Positions 63,151 through 64,000 of a stretch of 64,000 nucleotides of DNA are shown here, piece after piece (the first letter of the stretch is position 1; each line of letters starts with the position of its first letter). The notes under the pieces are model-generated. The model was not told where the DNA came from. It did not search any database and saw only the letters and a list, made by a program, of their open reading frames with translations. Position numbers and translations under genes: made by a program. Origin of the DNA: Melanocharis versteri (taxonomy: Eukaryota; Chordata; Aves; Passeriformes; Melanocharitidae); the NCBI GenBank assembly GCA_013397845.1, contig VZTG01006778.1:296835-360834 (forward strand), in the 5' to 3' direction.

Positions 63151-64000
63151 CTAAAAATGGCAGAGAAAAAAGCTCTTAATGCATTGTGATAGCTTATGAA
63201 GCAACTCCTGTTGTTGCCTGCTAGCCTGTCTTTTTTATTTTTAAAGTAATGGCTTACCTCTTGGGTTTTTTTTGGTTTTTTTAAACTTGAATACCTATGT
63301 ACAATTGAAGTGGTGTGGTTTTGCTTTTGGTTGAAATGTCCATTATTTAAACTGCTGGAGGATAATCCAGGTTGATACACAGTTCTGGTGGATTGAAACT
63401 AATATTTAAATACTTAGTTTTTGAATTAAGAATTCCAGTCTTCCATCAGGCACTTTCCTTTCACCAGGTATATATGACATCCACCTTCTAGGGAACTACC
63501 AAGCTCCGTCACTAAGGTTCTGCAGAATCTAAACCTGCTCAGGTGTTAGAAGGGAATGAACCAGAGCTGTATCTTGGGAAGACTGTGTTAAAGAGAAATT
63601 AAAAAATCACAGTGCTTATTCTTTCAGGTATTCATCGAACTGAAATTTTAAACAAAGATGTTTTTATCCAATAATGTCTATTGTATGCACTCTGTGTGTG
63701 GAGAGAGTTGGGAAGGCTCTTCCAGAATGGATTTAGAGCACGTGTCTCATGGACAAGCAGGAGTCCAAAAGTCTCTTTGATCCAATGTGAATCTCTCAAA
63801 ACATTTTGTGATTGCCTTCCACTCTGACTTTGCAGCAGTTCCATTAAACGTACAGGTGCTCTTCTTGAATTTTATGGCTACTTCATCTTATGGCTGCTGG
63901 TGTCACTAGTCTTTAGATTGAATATATTTTCAGCTGACTGAACTTGTTTTTTTCCCCAATTACAAGGCGTGAAACTAACTTCCAGGTAGAGAATTAATCA
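63151..64000 (-). other. PROS1: PROS1 intron upstream of exon 9, partial
   Basis: At least 850 bp of intron, running off the window. I searched both frames of plausible exons for the cysteine pattern of an EGF domain and saw none. The minus-strand ORF at 63632-63844 has no EGF cysteines. Confidence 0.75.

Larger units (their letters stand above)
54530..64000 (-). other. PROS1: PROS1 gene, 3' half (exons 9-15 by human numbering), partial at window end
   Basis: Seven minus-strand exons splice in frame into 383 residues ending at a TAA. The product is the two-LamG, SHBG-like region of protein S, the secreted plasma anticoagulant cofactor of activated protein C and TFPI and a ligand of TAM receptors; this region is also where mammalian protein S binds C4b-binding protein. 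The identification rests on family motifs in every exon, such as VSVEELEHSIS, NPRLDGCIR, QSKHCLVAVEKGS, VTAFYNGCMEV and LDLDEAISKHNDIR. Six cysteines keep spacings of 280, 26 and 27 residues for the pairs reported in human protein S (from memory). GAS6 is the paralogue to exclude, and the C-terminal motif is protein S-like. Introns in the window are 441-2149 bp. The Gla, thrombin-sensitive and EGF exons are upstream of the window. Confidence 0.96.

Noticed and set aside
1..64000. tRNA, snRNA or CRISPR-like structures
   Set aside because: No tRNA T-loop with matching arms, no U6-like start and no spaced direct repeat array seen; the few TTCGA matches lack cloverleaf context.

Overview
The window looks like nuclear DNA of a bird, most likely a passerine. 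It is an AT-rich, gene-poor stretch with long introns and GT-AG splice sites. It carries chicken-repeat-1 (CR1) LINE 3' ends in both orientations, and the copy at 39.8-40.1 kb is close to the young CR1 families common in songbirds. Nothing prokaryotic is present. The species call is an inference from the repeats and from the protein.

Only one protein-coding gene is supported. At 54.5-64.0 kb on the minus strand lies the 3' half of PROS1, vitamin K-dependent protein S. Seven exons (63032-63150, 61398-61587, 60569-60736, 59384-59552, 58794-58942, 57866-58079, 55571-55716 plus 3' UTR) join in frame without a stop and encode 383 residues. They cover the whole C-terminal SHBG-like region, which is two laminin-G domains. 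All splice sites are GT/AG. Cysteine spacings match the three disulfides I recall for this region of human protein S. The Gla, thrombin-sensitive and EGF exons lie upstream, beyond position 64000. Numbering these exons 9-15 assumes the 15-exon human structure.

Positions 1 to about 54500 are downstream of PROS1 and contain no gene I can support. The many open frames there are short, overlap on both strands, lack recognisable domains, or fall inside repeats. The region holds: a 19-bp tandem repeat (291-336); a CpG-rich patch (about 1190-1960); a CR1 3' fragment on plus (16814-16996) next to an (ATCT)n run; a 53-N gap between a T-run and an A-run (19260-19348); a second small CpG-rich patch (31745-31995); a CR1 3' end on minus (39811-40090) beside a 40-nt T-run; an old CR1/L3-like ORF2 fragment on plus (about 42900-43400) interrupted by 37 T; and a GAT/GAG-rich minisatellite with a 42-bp unit (45700-46185) joined to a GC- and CpG-rich block (46186-46640).

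I found no previously undescribed biological system. The best second looks are the minisatellite with its CpG-rich flank, the isolated CpG-rich patches inside a gene desert, and lineage features of PROS1 (short C-terminal tail, a sequon in the first laminin-G domain, candidate alternative poly(A) sites).
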